Of a stretch of DNA of 64,000 nucleotides, positions 38,159-47,338 are shown one piece after another. Origin of the DNA: CAIXZV01 sp963697365. GTDB taxonomy: Bacteria; Chloroflexota; Limnocylindria; Limnocylindrales; CSP1-4. The stretch covers positions 1 to 64,000 of the forward strand of contig CAVONT010000007.1 of assembly GCA_963697365.1 (NCBI GenBank), given 5' to 3'. The notes beneath the pieces were generated by a model, which saw only the letters and a program-made list of their open reading frames with translations, made no database searches and was not told the DNA's origin. Made by a program: the position numbers and the translations under genes. The first letter of the stretch is position 1, and the number at the start of each line of letters is the position of its first letter.

Positions 38159-39703
38159 GTGACTGAGAATCTCGACACCCTCAGGGCCATGCGCGCGCGA
38201 GCTCTCGAGGGTGGTGGGCCCGAGCGGATCGCGGCCCAGCACGCGCGCGGCAAGCTGACCGCACGCCAGCGCCTCCAGCTGCTGCTCGACGACGGGTCGT
38301 TCCAGGAGCTTGGCGCGCTCGCGACGCACGACGAGACCGCGTTCGGGCTCGACAAGCAGCGGTTCCCGGGTGACGGCATCGTGGCCGGGTTCGGCAAGAT
38401 CAACGGCCGTCGTGTGGCGGTGTTCGCCCAGGACTTCACGGTCCTCGGCGGGTCGATGTCCAGGGTGCAGGCCAACAAGATCAGCCGGATCAGCGACCTC
38501 GCGATGGAGTCCGGCGTCCCGCTCATCGGCCTCAATGACTCGGGAGGCGCCCGCATCCAGGAGGGCGTGTTCAGCCTTGCGGCGTACGGCGAGGTGTTCG
38601 TGCGCAACGTGCTGGCGTCGGGCGTGATCCCGCAGATCAGCCTGATCCTGGGTCCATGCGCAGGCGGCGCGGTGTACTCACCGGCCCTCACGGACTTCGT
38701 GGTCATGGCGCGCGACACGAGCTCCATGTTCCTGACCGGCCCGGACGTCGTCGCCGCGGTCACCGGCGAGCAGGTCACCGTCGACGAGCTCGGCGGCCCG
38801 GATGTCCACGATGCCCGAAGCGGCGTCGCCCATCTCGTGGCCGATACCGAGCGCCAGGCGCTCGAGCTGGTCAAGCAGCTCCTCGGCTACCTGCCCCAGA
38901 ACAACAACGAGGACCCGCCCCAGGTCAGCCCCTACGACCCGGCCGACCGCATGGACGACGCGCTCAACAGCCTCATCCCGCAGGACGAGGGCGAGGCGTA
39001 CGACGTGCGCGAGATCCTCGACGTCGTGCTGGACCGTGACAGCTTCCTCGAGGTCCACCCGGCGTTCGCGCCCAACGCGGTCGTCGGCTTCGGGCGGCTC
39101 GACGGTTACTCGGTCGGCATCGTCGCCAACCAGCCGATGGTGATGGCGGGCGTGCTCGACATCGACGCGTCCGACAAGATCAGCCGGTTCATCCGGATCT
39201 GCGACGTCTACAACATCCCGGTCGTCACCTTCGTGGACTGCCCGGGCTTCCTGCCCGGCACGGACCAGGAGTACCGCGGCATCATCCGCCACGGCGCGAA
39301 GATCATCTACGCCTACTGCGAGGCCACCGTCCCGAAGATCTCGATCGTGACCCGCAAGGCGATGGGCGGGGCCTACGTCGCAATGTCCTCGCGCCAGATG
39401 CGCACCGACATCGCGTTCGCCTGGCCTGGTGCCCAGATCGCCGTCATGGGCGCGGATGCCGCCGTCAAGATCCTGTACCGGCGGGACATTGCCGCCGCCG
39501 AGGATCCCGTGGCTGCCGAGCAGGCGTTCGTGGACCAGTACCGGGAGGCGTTCTTCAACCCGTATCGGGCCGCGGACTCGGGGCAGATCGACGAGGTGAT
39601 CGAGCCGCGCGAGACACGCCAGCGCCTGATCCGGTCGCTGGAGCTGCTGCGGACGAAGGTCCAGCAGAACCCGCCCAAGAAGCACGGCCTGTTCCCGGCC
39701 TGA
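38159..39703 (+). CDS. mmdA: methylmalonyl-CoA decarboxylase/acyl-CoA carboxylase carboxyltransferase subunit alpha
   Basis: 514 residues, intact. The two crotonase-like carboxyltransferase halves are seen: DSGGARIQEGVFSLAAYGEV with LILGPCAGGAVYSPALTDFV, and VDCPGFLPGTDQEYRGIIRH with TRKAMGGAYVAMSSRQM. It transfers the carboxyl group from methylmalonyl-CoA to biotin. The three following genes encode the delta, biotin-carrier and membrane beta subunits, so this is the Na+-pumping decarboxylase rather than a biotin-dependent carboxylase. GTG 38159 is chosen; GTG 38141 is possible. Confidence 0.9.
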   Translation: MTENLDTLRAMRARALEGGGPERIAAQHARGKLTARQRLQLLLDDGSFQELGALATHDETAFGLDKQRFPGDGIVAGFGKINGRRVAVFAQDFTVLGGSMSRVQANKISRISDLAMESGVPLIGLNDSGGARIQEGVFSLAAYGEVFVRNVLASGVIPQISLILGPCAGGAVYSPALTDFVVMARDTSSMFLTGPDVVAAVTGEQVTVDELGGPDVHDARSGVAHLVADTERQALELVKQLLGYLPQNNNEDPPQVSPYDPADRMDDALNSLIPQDEGEAYDVREILDVVLDRDSFLEVHPAFAPNAVVGFGRLDGYSVGIVANQPMVMAGVLDIDASDKISRFIRICDVYNIPVVTFVDCPGFLPGTDQEYRGIIRHGAKIIYAYCEATVPKISIVTRKAMGGAYVAMSSRQMRTDIAFAWPGAQIAVMGADAAVKILYRRDIAAAEDPVAAEQAFVDQYREAFFNPYRAADSGQIDEVIEPRETRQRLIRSLELLRTKVQQNPPKKHGLFPA

Positions 39704-39705
39704 CC

Positions 39706-40098
39706 ATGGACGACCTCGCGTTCTGGGTTTCGACCACCGTCATCGGGATGGCGATCGTCTTCACGGTCCTCGCGCTCGTGTGGGTCCTGCTCACGATCCT
39801 CATGCGCGTCGACGACCGGTCCGCTCAGGCAGGGGCGCCGGCCGGGGAGATGGCCGCCGACCCGGGCGGGCAGGCAGCGCCGTTGCTGGCGACCGTCCGC
39901 CTGCTCGACGCCCCTCCCGACCTCGACCCGCGCCTGCTCGCCGCCATCACCATCGCCATCGTGCGGCACGAGGAGGCCCGCCGCCTCCAGGCCGCTCCCG
40001 CCATGCGCAGCTACTGGCCGGGGAGCCTGCTCTTCGCCAGCCGCTGGGTCGCCGCGGGCCGTACCCGCCAGGGTCAGTCCTGGCGCCGCCGGAGGTAG
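39706..40098 (+). CDS. mmdD: OadG/MmdD-type small membrane subunit
   Basis: 130 residues. One N-terminal helix (STTVIGMAIVFTVLALVWVL) with the conserved G-M-x-x-V-F core of the OadG family, then a Pro/Ala-rich linker and the segment LLAAITIAIVRHEEARRLQA. The subunit helps assemble the decarboxylase complex at the membrane. It starts 2 bp after the mmdA stop. Confidence 0.85.
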   Translation: MDDLAFWVSTTVIGMAIVFTVLALVWVLLTILMRVDDRSAQAGAPAGEMAADPGGQAAPLLATVRLLDAPPDLDPRLLAAITIAIVRHEEARRLQAAPAMRSYWPGSLLFASRWVAAGRTRQGQSWRRRR

Positions 40099-40101
40099 CC
40101 C

Positions 40102-40662
40102 GTGCGCCGTTACACCGTGACCGTGGACGGCACGCCGTTCACCATCGACGTCGAGGAGACCGCCGCAGACCGGTTCTCCGTCACCGTGGACGGCGCGACC
40201 TACGACGCCGCGCTCGAGGCCGACGAGGACCTCCCGGGGGCGGTCATCTCGCCCGAGATCCCGGTGCCCGACGACATGCGCCCGTCACCCGAGGTCCCGT
40301 TCGCGACTGCCGTCGCCCCGTCGCCGGCTGATGGCCCGGCGGCGACGGCCGCGTCACGCGCCCGCCCGGCCGCTTCCGCGTCCTCGCTGCCGCCGCGCGT
40401 GCATGCCCCGACGCCGGGCACGGCCGGCGGCTCGAAGGCCGATGTCATCAGCGCGCCAATGCCCGGCGTCGTCCTCGAGGTCCACGTCAAGGCGGGGGCC
40501 GTGCTCAAGCGCGGTGACCCCGTCCTCGTGCTCGAGGCGATGAAGATGCGCAACACCATCCGCTCGCCTCGTGCCGCCGTGGTGGCCGCCGTCGACGTGG
40601 AGGCCGGCCAGCCGGTGGGGCCCGGCGACGCGCTCGTGCGCCTGAGCGCAGCCCCGGGATGA
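40102..40662 (+). CDS. mmdC: biotin carrier (gamma) subunit of the decarboxylase
   Basis: 186 residues. The C-terminal biotinyl domain has the modified lysine in LVLEAMKMRNTIRSPRAAVV and the ISAPMPGVVLEVHVKAG entry. An N-terminal beta region (RRYTVTVDGTPFTIDVEE) and a Pro/Ala linker precede it. It shuttles the carboxyl group between MmdA and the membrane subunit MmdB. GTG 40102 starts 3 bp after the delta subunit; the stop overlaps mmdB (ATGA). Confidence 0.9.
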   Translation: MRRYTVTVDGTPFTIDVEETAADRFSVTVDGATYDAALEADEDLPGAVISPEIPVPDDMRPSPEVPFATAVAPSPADGPAATAASRARPAASASSLPPRVHAPTPGTAGGSKADVISAPMPGVVLEVHVKAGAVLKRGDPVLVLEAMKMRNTIRSPRAAVVAAVDVEAGQPVGPGDALVRLSAAPG

Positions 40663-41780
40663 GCCCGGGCACGCTCGACCAGCTCCTCGCGGGGATCACG
40701 TCACTCTCCTGGCAGTCCGTGGTCATGTTCATCGTGGCCGGGGTCCTGCTCTACCTCGCGATCGCGCGCGACTACGAGCCCCTGCTCCTGCTGCCCATCG
40801 CGGCCGGCTGCATCCTCGCCAACCTGCCGCTCTCGCCGATGATCGGTCCGGACGGCCTGCTGACCATCCTGTATGACGCGGGCATCGAGAACGAGCTGTT
40901 CCCGCTGCTGATCTTCATCGGGATCGGGGCGATGACGGACTTCGGGCCGCTCCTCGAGAACCCCCGGATGGTGCTCCTGGGCGCCGCCGGCCAGTTCGGG
41001 ATCTTCCTCACGCTGGGCCTCGCGCTGGTGCTCGGGTTCACGCGCAACGAGGCGGCGTCGATCGGCGTGATCGGGGCGATCGACGGGCCGACATCGATCT
41101 ACGTGTCCGGGATCCTGGCACCCGACCTGCTCGGCCCGATCAGCGTCGCCGCGTACAGCTACATGGCCCTCGTGCCGCTGATCATGCCGCCGGTGATGCG
41201 CGCCCTGACGACCGAGAAGGAGCGGCGCATCCGGATGGAGTACACCGGGCGGACGATCAGCAAGCGCACCAGGGTCGTCTTCCCGATCGCCGTCACGCTC
41301 ATGGTCGGTGTGCTGGTGCCGTTCGCGACGCCGCTCGTGGGCTCGCTGATGCTGGGCAACCTCATGCGTGAGTCCGGCGCGGTGGAGCGGCTCACGAAGG
41401 CCTCGGCGAACGAGATCGCCAACATCGTGACGCTGTTCCTCGGCCTCGCCATCGGCTCGACGATGGTGGGGGAGCAGTTCCTGGAGCCGTCCACGCTCGG
41501 CGTGCTGGCGCTGGGCATCGTCGCCTTCGTGGGCGACATCGCCGTGGGCATCCTGTTCGCGAAGGGCATCAACGCCGTATCGGGCGGCACATTCAACCCG
41601 CTCATCGGCGCGGCCGGGATCAGCGCGTTCCCGATGGCGGCCCGGGTGGTCCAGCGCGTGGCGTCCGAGGAGGATTTCGAGAACTTCCCGTTGATGCACG
41701 CGATGGGCGCCAACGCGGCGGGCCAGGTGGCGAGCGTCGTCGCGGGCGGCGTCCTGTTGGCGCTGATGGCCACCGCCTGA
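40659..41780 (+). CDS. mmdB: Na+-transporting decarboxylase beta subunit
   Basis: 373 residues, about nine or ten helices, OadB/MmdB/GcdB family. The functional aspartate region is GAIDGPTSIYVSGILAP, and the C-terminal GGTFNPLIGAAGISAFPMAA is conserved. It decarboxylates carboxybiotin and couples this to Na+ export, building a sodium gradient. Completes an ADCB operon; no separate biotin carboxylase gene is present, as expected for a decarboxylase. Confidence 0.93.
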   Translation: MSPGTLDQLLAGITSLSWQSVVMFIVAGVLLYLAIARDYEPLLLLPIAAGCILANLPLSPMIGPDGLLTILYDAGIENELFPLLIFIGIGAMTDFGPLLENPRMVLLGAAGQFGIFLTLGLALVLGFTRNEAASIGVIGAIDGPTSIYVSGILAPDLLGPISVAAYSYMALVPLIMPPVMRALTTEKERRIRMEYTGRTISKRTRVVFPIAVTLMVGVLVPFATPLVGSLMLGNLMRESGAVERLTKASANEIANIVTLFLGLAIGSTMVGEQFLEPSTLGVLALGIVAFVGDIAVGILFAKGINAVSGGTFNPLIGAAGISAFPMAARVVQRVASEEDFENFPLMHAMGANAAGQVASVVAGGVLLALMATA

Positions 41781-41792
41781 GGCGGCGCCCGG

Positions 41793-41805
41793 TAGACTGC
41801 GCGCC
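41793..41805 (+). promoter_or_regulatory. TAGACT -10 box directly before proS (leaderless start)
   Basis: TAGACT at 41793-41798 is followed by 7 nt and then the ATG at 41806. No ribosome site intervenes. The same geometry occurs before gltX, the asparaginase, the MerR-ArsC gene and the DtxR gene. Confidence 0.55.
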
Positions 41806-43527
41806 ATGCGCCTGAGCCAGCTGTTCTTCACCACCCTCCGTGACGACCCCTCCGAGGCGGAGATGCCGTCCCACCGCCTGCTGCTGCGGGCGGGCTATGT
41901 GCGCCAGCTCGGCGCCGGCATCTACTCCCTGCTGCCGCTGGGCTTCCGCGTCAGCAAGCGCGTGGAGCAGGTCATCCGCGAGGAGCTCAACGCCATCGGC
42001 GCCCAGGAGATGGAGATGCCGGTCGTCCACCCGGCCGACCTGTGGCGCGAGACCGGTCGCTACGACGCCATCGGCCCCGAGATGGCCCGGTTCAAGGACC
42101 GCGGCGACCGGGACATGGTGCTTGCCATGACCCACGAGGAGGTCGTCGCCGACCTGCTGCGCGACATCGTGAAGAGCTACCGCCAGCTGCCGATCATCGT
42201 CTACCACTTCCAGACGAAGTTCCGCGACGAGCCCCGGTCCCGCGGCGGCCTGATCCGCGTCCGCGAGTTCGTGATGAAGGACTCCTACAGCTGCGATCGC
42301 GACGAGGCCGGCCTGGACACCGCGTACTGGGCGCACCACCGCGCCTACACCCGGATCTTCGAGCGCCTCGGCCTCAAGGCGATCCCGGTCGCGTCGGACG
42401 TGGGCATGATGGGCGGCAGCCTGGCCCACGAGTTCATGAGCCTCAACCCGGCCGGCGAGGACGTCCTCGTGCTGTGCGAGGCCTGCGGCTACGCCTCGAA
42501 CCGCCAGATCGCGCCGCACACCCAGCCCGGTCCGGACGCCGAGGAGCTGCTGCCGGTCGAGGAGATCCACACGCCCGGGACCACCACGATCGACGTCGCT
42601 GGCCGAGTTCCTGTCCGTGCCCGTCTGCCCGGACCGCGAAGGCGCGTCTTCGTGGTAGCCGGCGACGGCCGGTTCATCGTGGCGATCGTGCGCGGTGACG
42701 ACGACCTCAACGAGACCAAGCTGGTCAACGCGGCAAAGGTCCAGGGCGGCATCCGCCCCGCCCAGGTCGAGGAGATCCTCGCCCGCGGCATGCAGGCGGG
42801 CTACGGCTCGCCGATCGGCGCCCGCGACGCGTTCGTCGTCGTGGACTCGCTGGTCGCCGCCTCCCCGAACCTGGTCGCGGGTGCCAACAAGCCCGAATAC
42901 CACCTGCGCAACACCAACGTCGGGCGCGACTACACGCCCGACGTCGTCGCCGACATCGCCAACGTCCGGGAGGGCGATGCCTGCCCCCAGTGCGGCGGGC
43001 CGGTCATCCTGCGCAACGGCATCGAGATCGGGAACATCTTCAAGCTGGGCACCAAGTACACGACGGCACTCGGCGCGGACTTCCTGGGCGAGGACGGCGA
43101 GCGCCACCCGATCATCATGGGCTCGTACGGCATCGGCCTCGGGCGCAACGTCGCCTGCATCGTCGAGGACCACCACGACGACAAGGGCATCGCGTGGCCG
43201 GCCGAGGTGGCTCCGTACCGGGCGCACCTCGTCGCCCTCGGCGCGAACAAGGATCCGCGGGTCACGGAGATCGCCGAGCGGCTGCACGCCCTGGCGCACG
43301 ATGCCGGCGATGCCTTCGAGATCCTCTACGACGACCGCGACGACTCGCCGGGCGTGAAGTTCGCCGACGCGGACCTGCTCGGGATGCCCTGGATCCTGAC
43401 CGTGAGCCCGCGCTCGCTCGAGGCCGGCGGCGTGGAGGTCAAGGACCGCGCCACCGGTGAGAAGACCGTCCGGTCGCTGGAGGACATCGAGAGCTTCCTG
43501 GCCGGGCGCGCCGCAACGCCGGTCTGA
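41806..43527 (+). CDS. proS: prolyl-tRNA synthetase with three compensating frameshifts
   Basis: Class II synthetase, bacterial type with insertion domain. Motif 1 region MPVVHPADLWRETGRYDAIG, motif 2 FQTKFRDEPRSRGGLIRVRE, then the insertion domain and motif 3 HPIIMGSYGIGLGRNVACIV. Three extra bases at about 42601, 42629 and 42645 cancel each other, so the frame stays open but residues about 266-280 are garbled; corrected, they read AEFLSVPVCRTAKAVFVVAG in family style. About 573 residues. Essential gene. Confidence 0.93.
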   Translation: MRLSQLFFTTLRDDPSEAEMPSHRLLLRAGYVRQLGAGIYSLLPLGFRVSKRVEQVIREELNAIGAQEMEMPVVHPADLWRETGRYDAIGPEMARFKDRGDRDMVLAMTHEEVVADLLRDIVKSYRQLPIIVYHFQTKFRDEPRSRGGLIRVREFVMKDSYSCDRDEAGLDTAYWAHHRAYTRIFERLGLKAIPVASDVGMMGGSLAHEFMSLNPAGEDVLVLCEACGYASNRQIAPHTQPGPDAEELLPVEEIHTPGTTTIDVAGRVPVRARLPGPRRRVFVVAGDGRFIVAIVRGDDDLNETKLVNAAKVQGGIRPAQVEEILARGMQAGYGSPIGARDAFVVVDSLVAASPNLVAGANKPEYHLRNTNVGRDYTPDVVADIANVREGDACPQCGGPVILRNGIEIGNIFKLGTKYTTALGADFLGEDGERHPIIMGSYGIGLGRNVACIVEDHHDDKGIAWPAEVAPYRAHLVALGANKDPRVTEIAERLHALAHDAGDAFEILYDDRDDSPGVKFADADLLGMPWILTVSPRSLEAGGVEVKDRATGEKTVRSLEDIESFLAGRAATPV

Positions 43528-43577
43528 TCCCGGTCGTCGGACTGGCGATGCCCCGTCCGCTGCAGGTCCACTAGGCC

Positions 43578-44710
43578 ATGCCCGGTCTGCTCCTGCCCGA
43601 CGACGACCTGTACGCACGCCTGGGCCTGGAGCCCGAGGCGACGCCGGAGGCCATCGAGCTTGCCTGGCGCGCGCTGCTGCGCCGGCACCACCCGGACGTG
43701 GCCGGGGAGTCCGCGGCGGCGCTCGAGCGCGCGAAGCAGATCAACGTCGCGCATGACTGGCTCTCGAACGCCGATCTCCGGGCCCGGTACGACCTCGAGG
43801 TCATGGGCCTCGAGCCGCTCCCGGGTTCGGCGTCCGGGCGTCAGGGACGCGCCGGCAGGCACACCGGTGGGGGCCGGCGTGGCCGGCCATCGCCCCGGCA
43901 TCCCGCCGCGCCACGCAGGCCCCGGCCGCGTCCCTCCACGCGTCCGGACCTGGTCCGGGGCGAGCCGGAGATCCGCCTCGCCCGGTTCCTGGATCGCGTG
44001 CGCCGCCTCGCCCCCGATGAGTTCGACCGCATGGCCGCCGCCGAGCCGCCGCCCATCGCGTTCGCCGCGACCGTGCGCCGGTTCGCGTCGCTGGAGGCCG
44101 CCGCGGAGCTCGACACGGTGGAGGTCGAGCTCGCCGCGCTGGTCCCGCACGCGCGCTGGGTGGAGACCGGCGTCCGCGAGGGGCTGATCGGCGTGATGAC
44201 GGAGATCGTGCTGGGGCCCTTCCTCGATGACACGTTGACCGAGCCGTTCCGGTCGCGCGCCCGGGACCGGCTGCTGCGGGCGTGGGACGCCTCGCTGGAG
44301 CAGCCGCGCTGGGGCCCGAACGGGCGGAGGTCGCGGCGCTCCGCGACCGCGTCGCCGCGATGACGCCGGACGAGGTCGCGGTGTTCGTGCGGGCCTCAGC
44401 CGGGGTTGCAGCCGAGGACCTGCCGTGGCCCGATCCGCTCGACGAGGACGAGGACGAGGCGCTCCGGATCTCCTCGATCCTCGCCTCGCGGGACGTTGCG
44501 GCCGCCCTGCAGGTCGACGGCCTGGCCCCTGCCACCGCCACCCGGGCGCAGCGCCTCCTCGCACGCCAGGGGCACGTGGTGGCGCTGCGCCATGCGTTCC
44601 CGCCTGCCGTGTTCGCCGCGTACACGGCGCCCTTCGCCGCGGCGACCGGCCATGGCGGGGGAGTGGGCGTCGACGACCGACCCGGGCCCGACGTCCGCCG
44701 CGCCCGCTGA
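43578..44710 (+). CDS. J-domain protein with helical C-terminal region, one frameshift
   Basis: J domain at residues 9-75 (DLYARLGLEPEATPEAIELA, HPD in LRRHHPDVAGES). A basic Pro/Arg linker leads to a helical region starting PEIRLARFLDRVRRLAPDEF. The first frame ends at 44363 while a second continues from LGPERAEVAALRDRVAAMTP to 44710; one missing base near 44314 would join them (EQPR-LGPERAEV). This is one of the few apparent deletions here. DnaK co-chaperone; client unknown. Confidence 0.65.
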
Positions 44711-44786
44711 ACCTCAGCCCGCGCCTGGCCGAGTCCATCGGCTATGCGAACCGCGCCCAGGCCTCGCGATGTGCGATCCTCGCCGC

Positions 44787-45834
44787 ATGCCCGCGTCGTC
44801 CACTCCCGTCGACGATCTTCTGCCGGTCGGCCTGCTCCAGCTCGACCCGCGGTCGTCGGATCACGCGCGCCAACGCTGCCGCCTGCGTCATCCTCGGCCT
44901 GCCCGCGGACCGGGTCGTCGGCCGCAGCCTCATGGAGACCATGCTCGACGCGCGCCTCGAGGCAGCGCTGGACGCCATCCCGCCGGGCGGCAGCGCAACC
45001 GCCGAGGCGAGGCTCGGGCGAGTCAGCCCCAGGAACGTCGCGCTCCGCGCCCAGCGTGGCGACGACGGCACGCTCGCCATCGTGCTCGAGGATGTCACCG
45101 AGCTCAAGCGCCTTCGCCAGATGCGCACCGAGTTCATCGACAACCTGAGCCATGAGCTGCGCACGCCGATCTCGACGGTCACGCTGCTCGCGGAGACACT
45201 GTCGCGTGAGGCCCAGCTTGCGGAGGTGCCCGAGCGCATCCGCGACCGCATCGCGCGGATCGAGGTGGAGACCGGCCACCTGGCGCAGATGGTCAACGAG
45301 CTGCTGGACCTCGCCCGGATCGAGGGCGGGACCCAGCTGCGCCTGGTCGACGACATCGATCTCGCCGTGCTGGCGGCTGCGTCGGCCGAGCGGCTCCGGC
45401 TGTTCGCCGAGCGCCAGGGTGTCACGCTCCTTGTCGATGTCGAGGCCGCCATCCCGCACGTGGTGGGTGATGAGGACCGGCTCGGCCAGGTGCTGGTGAA
45501 CCTCCTCCACAACGCCGTCAAGTTCAGCCCGGACGGAGGCGTGGTGCGGATCGCCGTCGGCCGCAGCCCCGGCGACGAGGCGTTCGCCGAGGTGGCCGTC
45601 GAGGATCACGGCATCGGGATCGCCCGCGCGGACCGGTCGCGCGTCTTCGAGCGCTTCTACAAGGTGGATCGCGCCCGCGTGCGAGGGGGCGGCACGGGGC
45701 TCGGGCTCGCGATCTCCAGGCACATCATCGAGGGCCACGGCGGCTCGATCGGCGTCGAATCCGAGGAGGGCCGCGGGTCGACCTTCACCTTCACCGTCCC
45801 GTTCTCGCAGACGTCGCCTGCGGGCCGGCCCTGA
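44787..45834 (+). CDS. soluble PAS histidine kinase (PhoR-like), frameshifted
   Basis: About 349 residues without a membrane segment. PAS domain (LLPVGLLQLDPRS-RITRANAAACVILGLPA, joined after removing an extra T at about 44856), HisKA with H122 in FIDNLSHELRTPISTV, then HATPase motifs VLVNLLHNAVKFSPDGG, VEDHGIGIARADRSRVFERF and GGTGLGLAISRHIIEGHGGS. Closest to PhoR-type kinases. Its partner may be the PhoB-like regulator at 35.5 kb, an inference from the phosphate theme. ATG 44787 is the inferred start. Confidence 0.82.
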
Positions 45835-45860
45835 CCAGCACCATGGAGGAACCGCCAACA

Positions 45861-46610
45861 ATGGACCGGCTGCTCGTCGCCACCATGAACATCCTCAATC
45901 TCGCCGACCGCTGGGATGAGCGCCTGCCCCTCCTGCTCGCCGACATGGCGGCGCTCCAGCCGGACCTGATCGGCCTCAACGAGGTCGTCTTCCCGATGCA
46001 GCAGGACCGCATCCTCGGAGCGGCCGGCGAGGGTCGCTACGAGACCGTGCGCGGCTGGGCCGGCCGCCCGGAGTACGGCAACAGCATCCTGGTCAAGGCA
46101 CCTCTCGAGGCCGGGGATGCCGACCGCCTCGAGCTGGGCCACAACCGGTCCGCCATCCGCATCCGGGTCGTGCTGCCCGGGCGGCGCCCGCCTGGTGTAC
46201 GCGGCCGTGCACCTGCACCATCTGCCCCGCCGACCACGAGCTGCGTGCGGCGCAGGTCGACCAGATGCTGCCCTGGCTCGACTGCCTCGCCCGAGCACGA
46301 GGCGATGATCGTCGTGGGCGACTTCAACGCGGGACCCGGGGAGCCTGCGGCGCAGGGCATGCGGGCGGCCGGGTTCGCGTCGGCCTTGCCACGGCCAACG
46401 GCACCGATCCTGCCGTGACGTGGCCGTCGGGGCTGATCGCCCCGGCGATGGACACGAATGGCGAACCCGGACTGCCTCGACTACATCTGGACCCGTGGCG
46501 CCGTGGTCGTGGAGGACGCCCGCCTCGTGTTCGACCGGCCTGCCGTGGGCGATCCCACGCTCTATCCGTCGGACCATCTCGGGATCGCCGCGCACGTCGC
46601 GCTGGGCTGA
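45861..46610 (+). CDS. endonuclease/exonuclease/phosphatase-family hydrolase, five indels
   Basis: EEP-fold metal-dependent phosphodiesterase or nuclease: MNILNLADRWDERLPLLLAD, the metal Glu in LIGLNEVVFPMQ, VHLHHLP, the catalytic VVGDFNAGP and the C-terminal YPSDHLGIAAHV. Extra bases at about 46179, 46228, 46292 and 46469 and one missing near 46393 scramble the frame; corrected, it is about 250 residues. This is the most damaged gene in the window. A GGAGGA site precedes ATG 45861. The next gene is a glycerophosphodiesterase, so a phosphodiester substrate is plausible. Confidence 0.72.
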
Positions 46611-46621
46611 AGGACGGCCCG

Positions 46622-47336
46622 ATGACGGCGCACGACCCGCGCCACCCGGCCACCCCGCTCCGCCTGGCCCACCGTGGCGATTGGCGCATCGCCCCGGAGA
46701 ACACCCTCGCCGCCCTGACCGGCGCGATGCGGATCCCCGGCTGCGACGGCGTCGAGTTCGACGTGCAGCTCGCCCGCGACGGGACGCCGGTCGTGATCCA
46801 CGACGAGACGCTTGCCCGCGTCCAGCGACACGACTGCCCGGGTGGACGCGCTCGATGCCGGCGAGCTGGCCGCCTTCGCAGTGCCGACCCTGGCCGCCGT
46901 CATGGCCGCCCTCCCCGACGCCTGGATGGACGTCGAGCTGAAGGGACCCGGCCACGGGGAGGCGACGGCCGCCGTCCTCCGGGCGGCCCGCGGCGATCAC
47001 CCGGCCAACGCCGTCGTCTCGTCCTTCGACCCGCCCTCCCTGGTCGCGATGACCACGCTCCTGCCCGGCTGGCATCGCTGGCTGAATGTCGAGGCGGATG
47101 CGCCGGGCAATCTCGCGCACGCCATCGTGATGGGCTGCGCGGGCGTGTCCGTCGACTGGCGGCTCGTCACGCCCGCGCTGGTGCGCACGGCAAGCGAGGC
47201 GGGGCTCGAGGTCGCCGCGTGGACGGTCCGCCGTCGTGCGACGTTCAATCGCCTCGGCCGCCTCGGCGTGCGGGCCGGCTGCGTGGAGGCGGCCGCCCTC
47301 GACGGCGATGCGGTGCTACCGGTGGCTCGGGACTGA
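46622..47336 (+). CDS. glycerophosphodiester phosphodiesterase, frameshifted
   Basis: GDPD TIM-barrel: the catalytic start LAHRGDWRIAPENTLAAL, metal site VEFDVQLARDGTPVVIHDET, then WMDVELKGPGH and VSSFDPPSLVAM. An extra base at about 46823 splits it; removing it rejoins LARV-SDTTARVDALDAGELA. About 238 residues, normal. Hydrolyses glycerophosphodiesters to glycerol-3-phosphate and alcohol, supplying phosphate and glycerol. Ends 2 bp before the convergent lacI-type gene. Confidence 0.9.
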
Positions 47337-47338
47337 GA

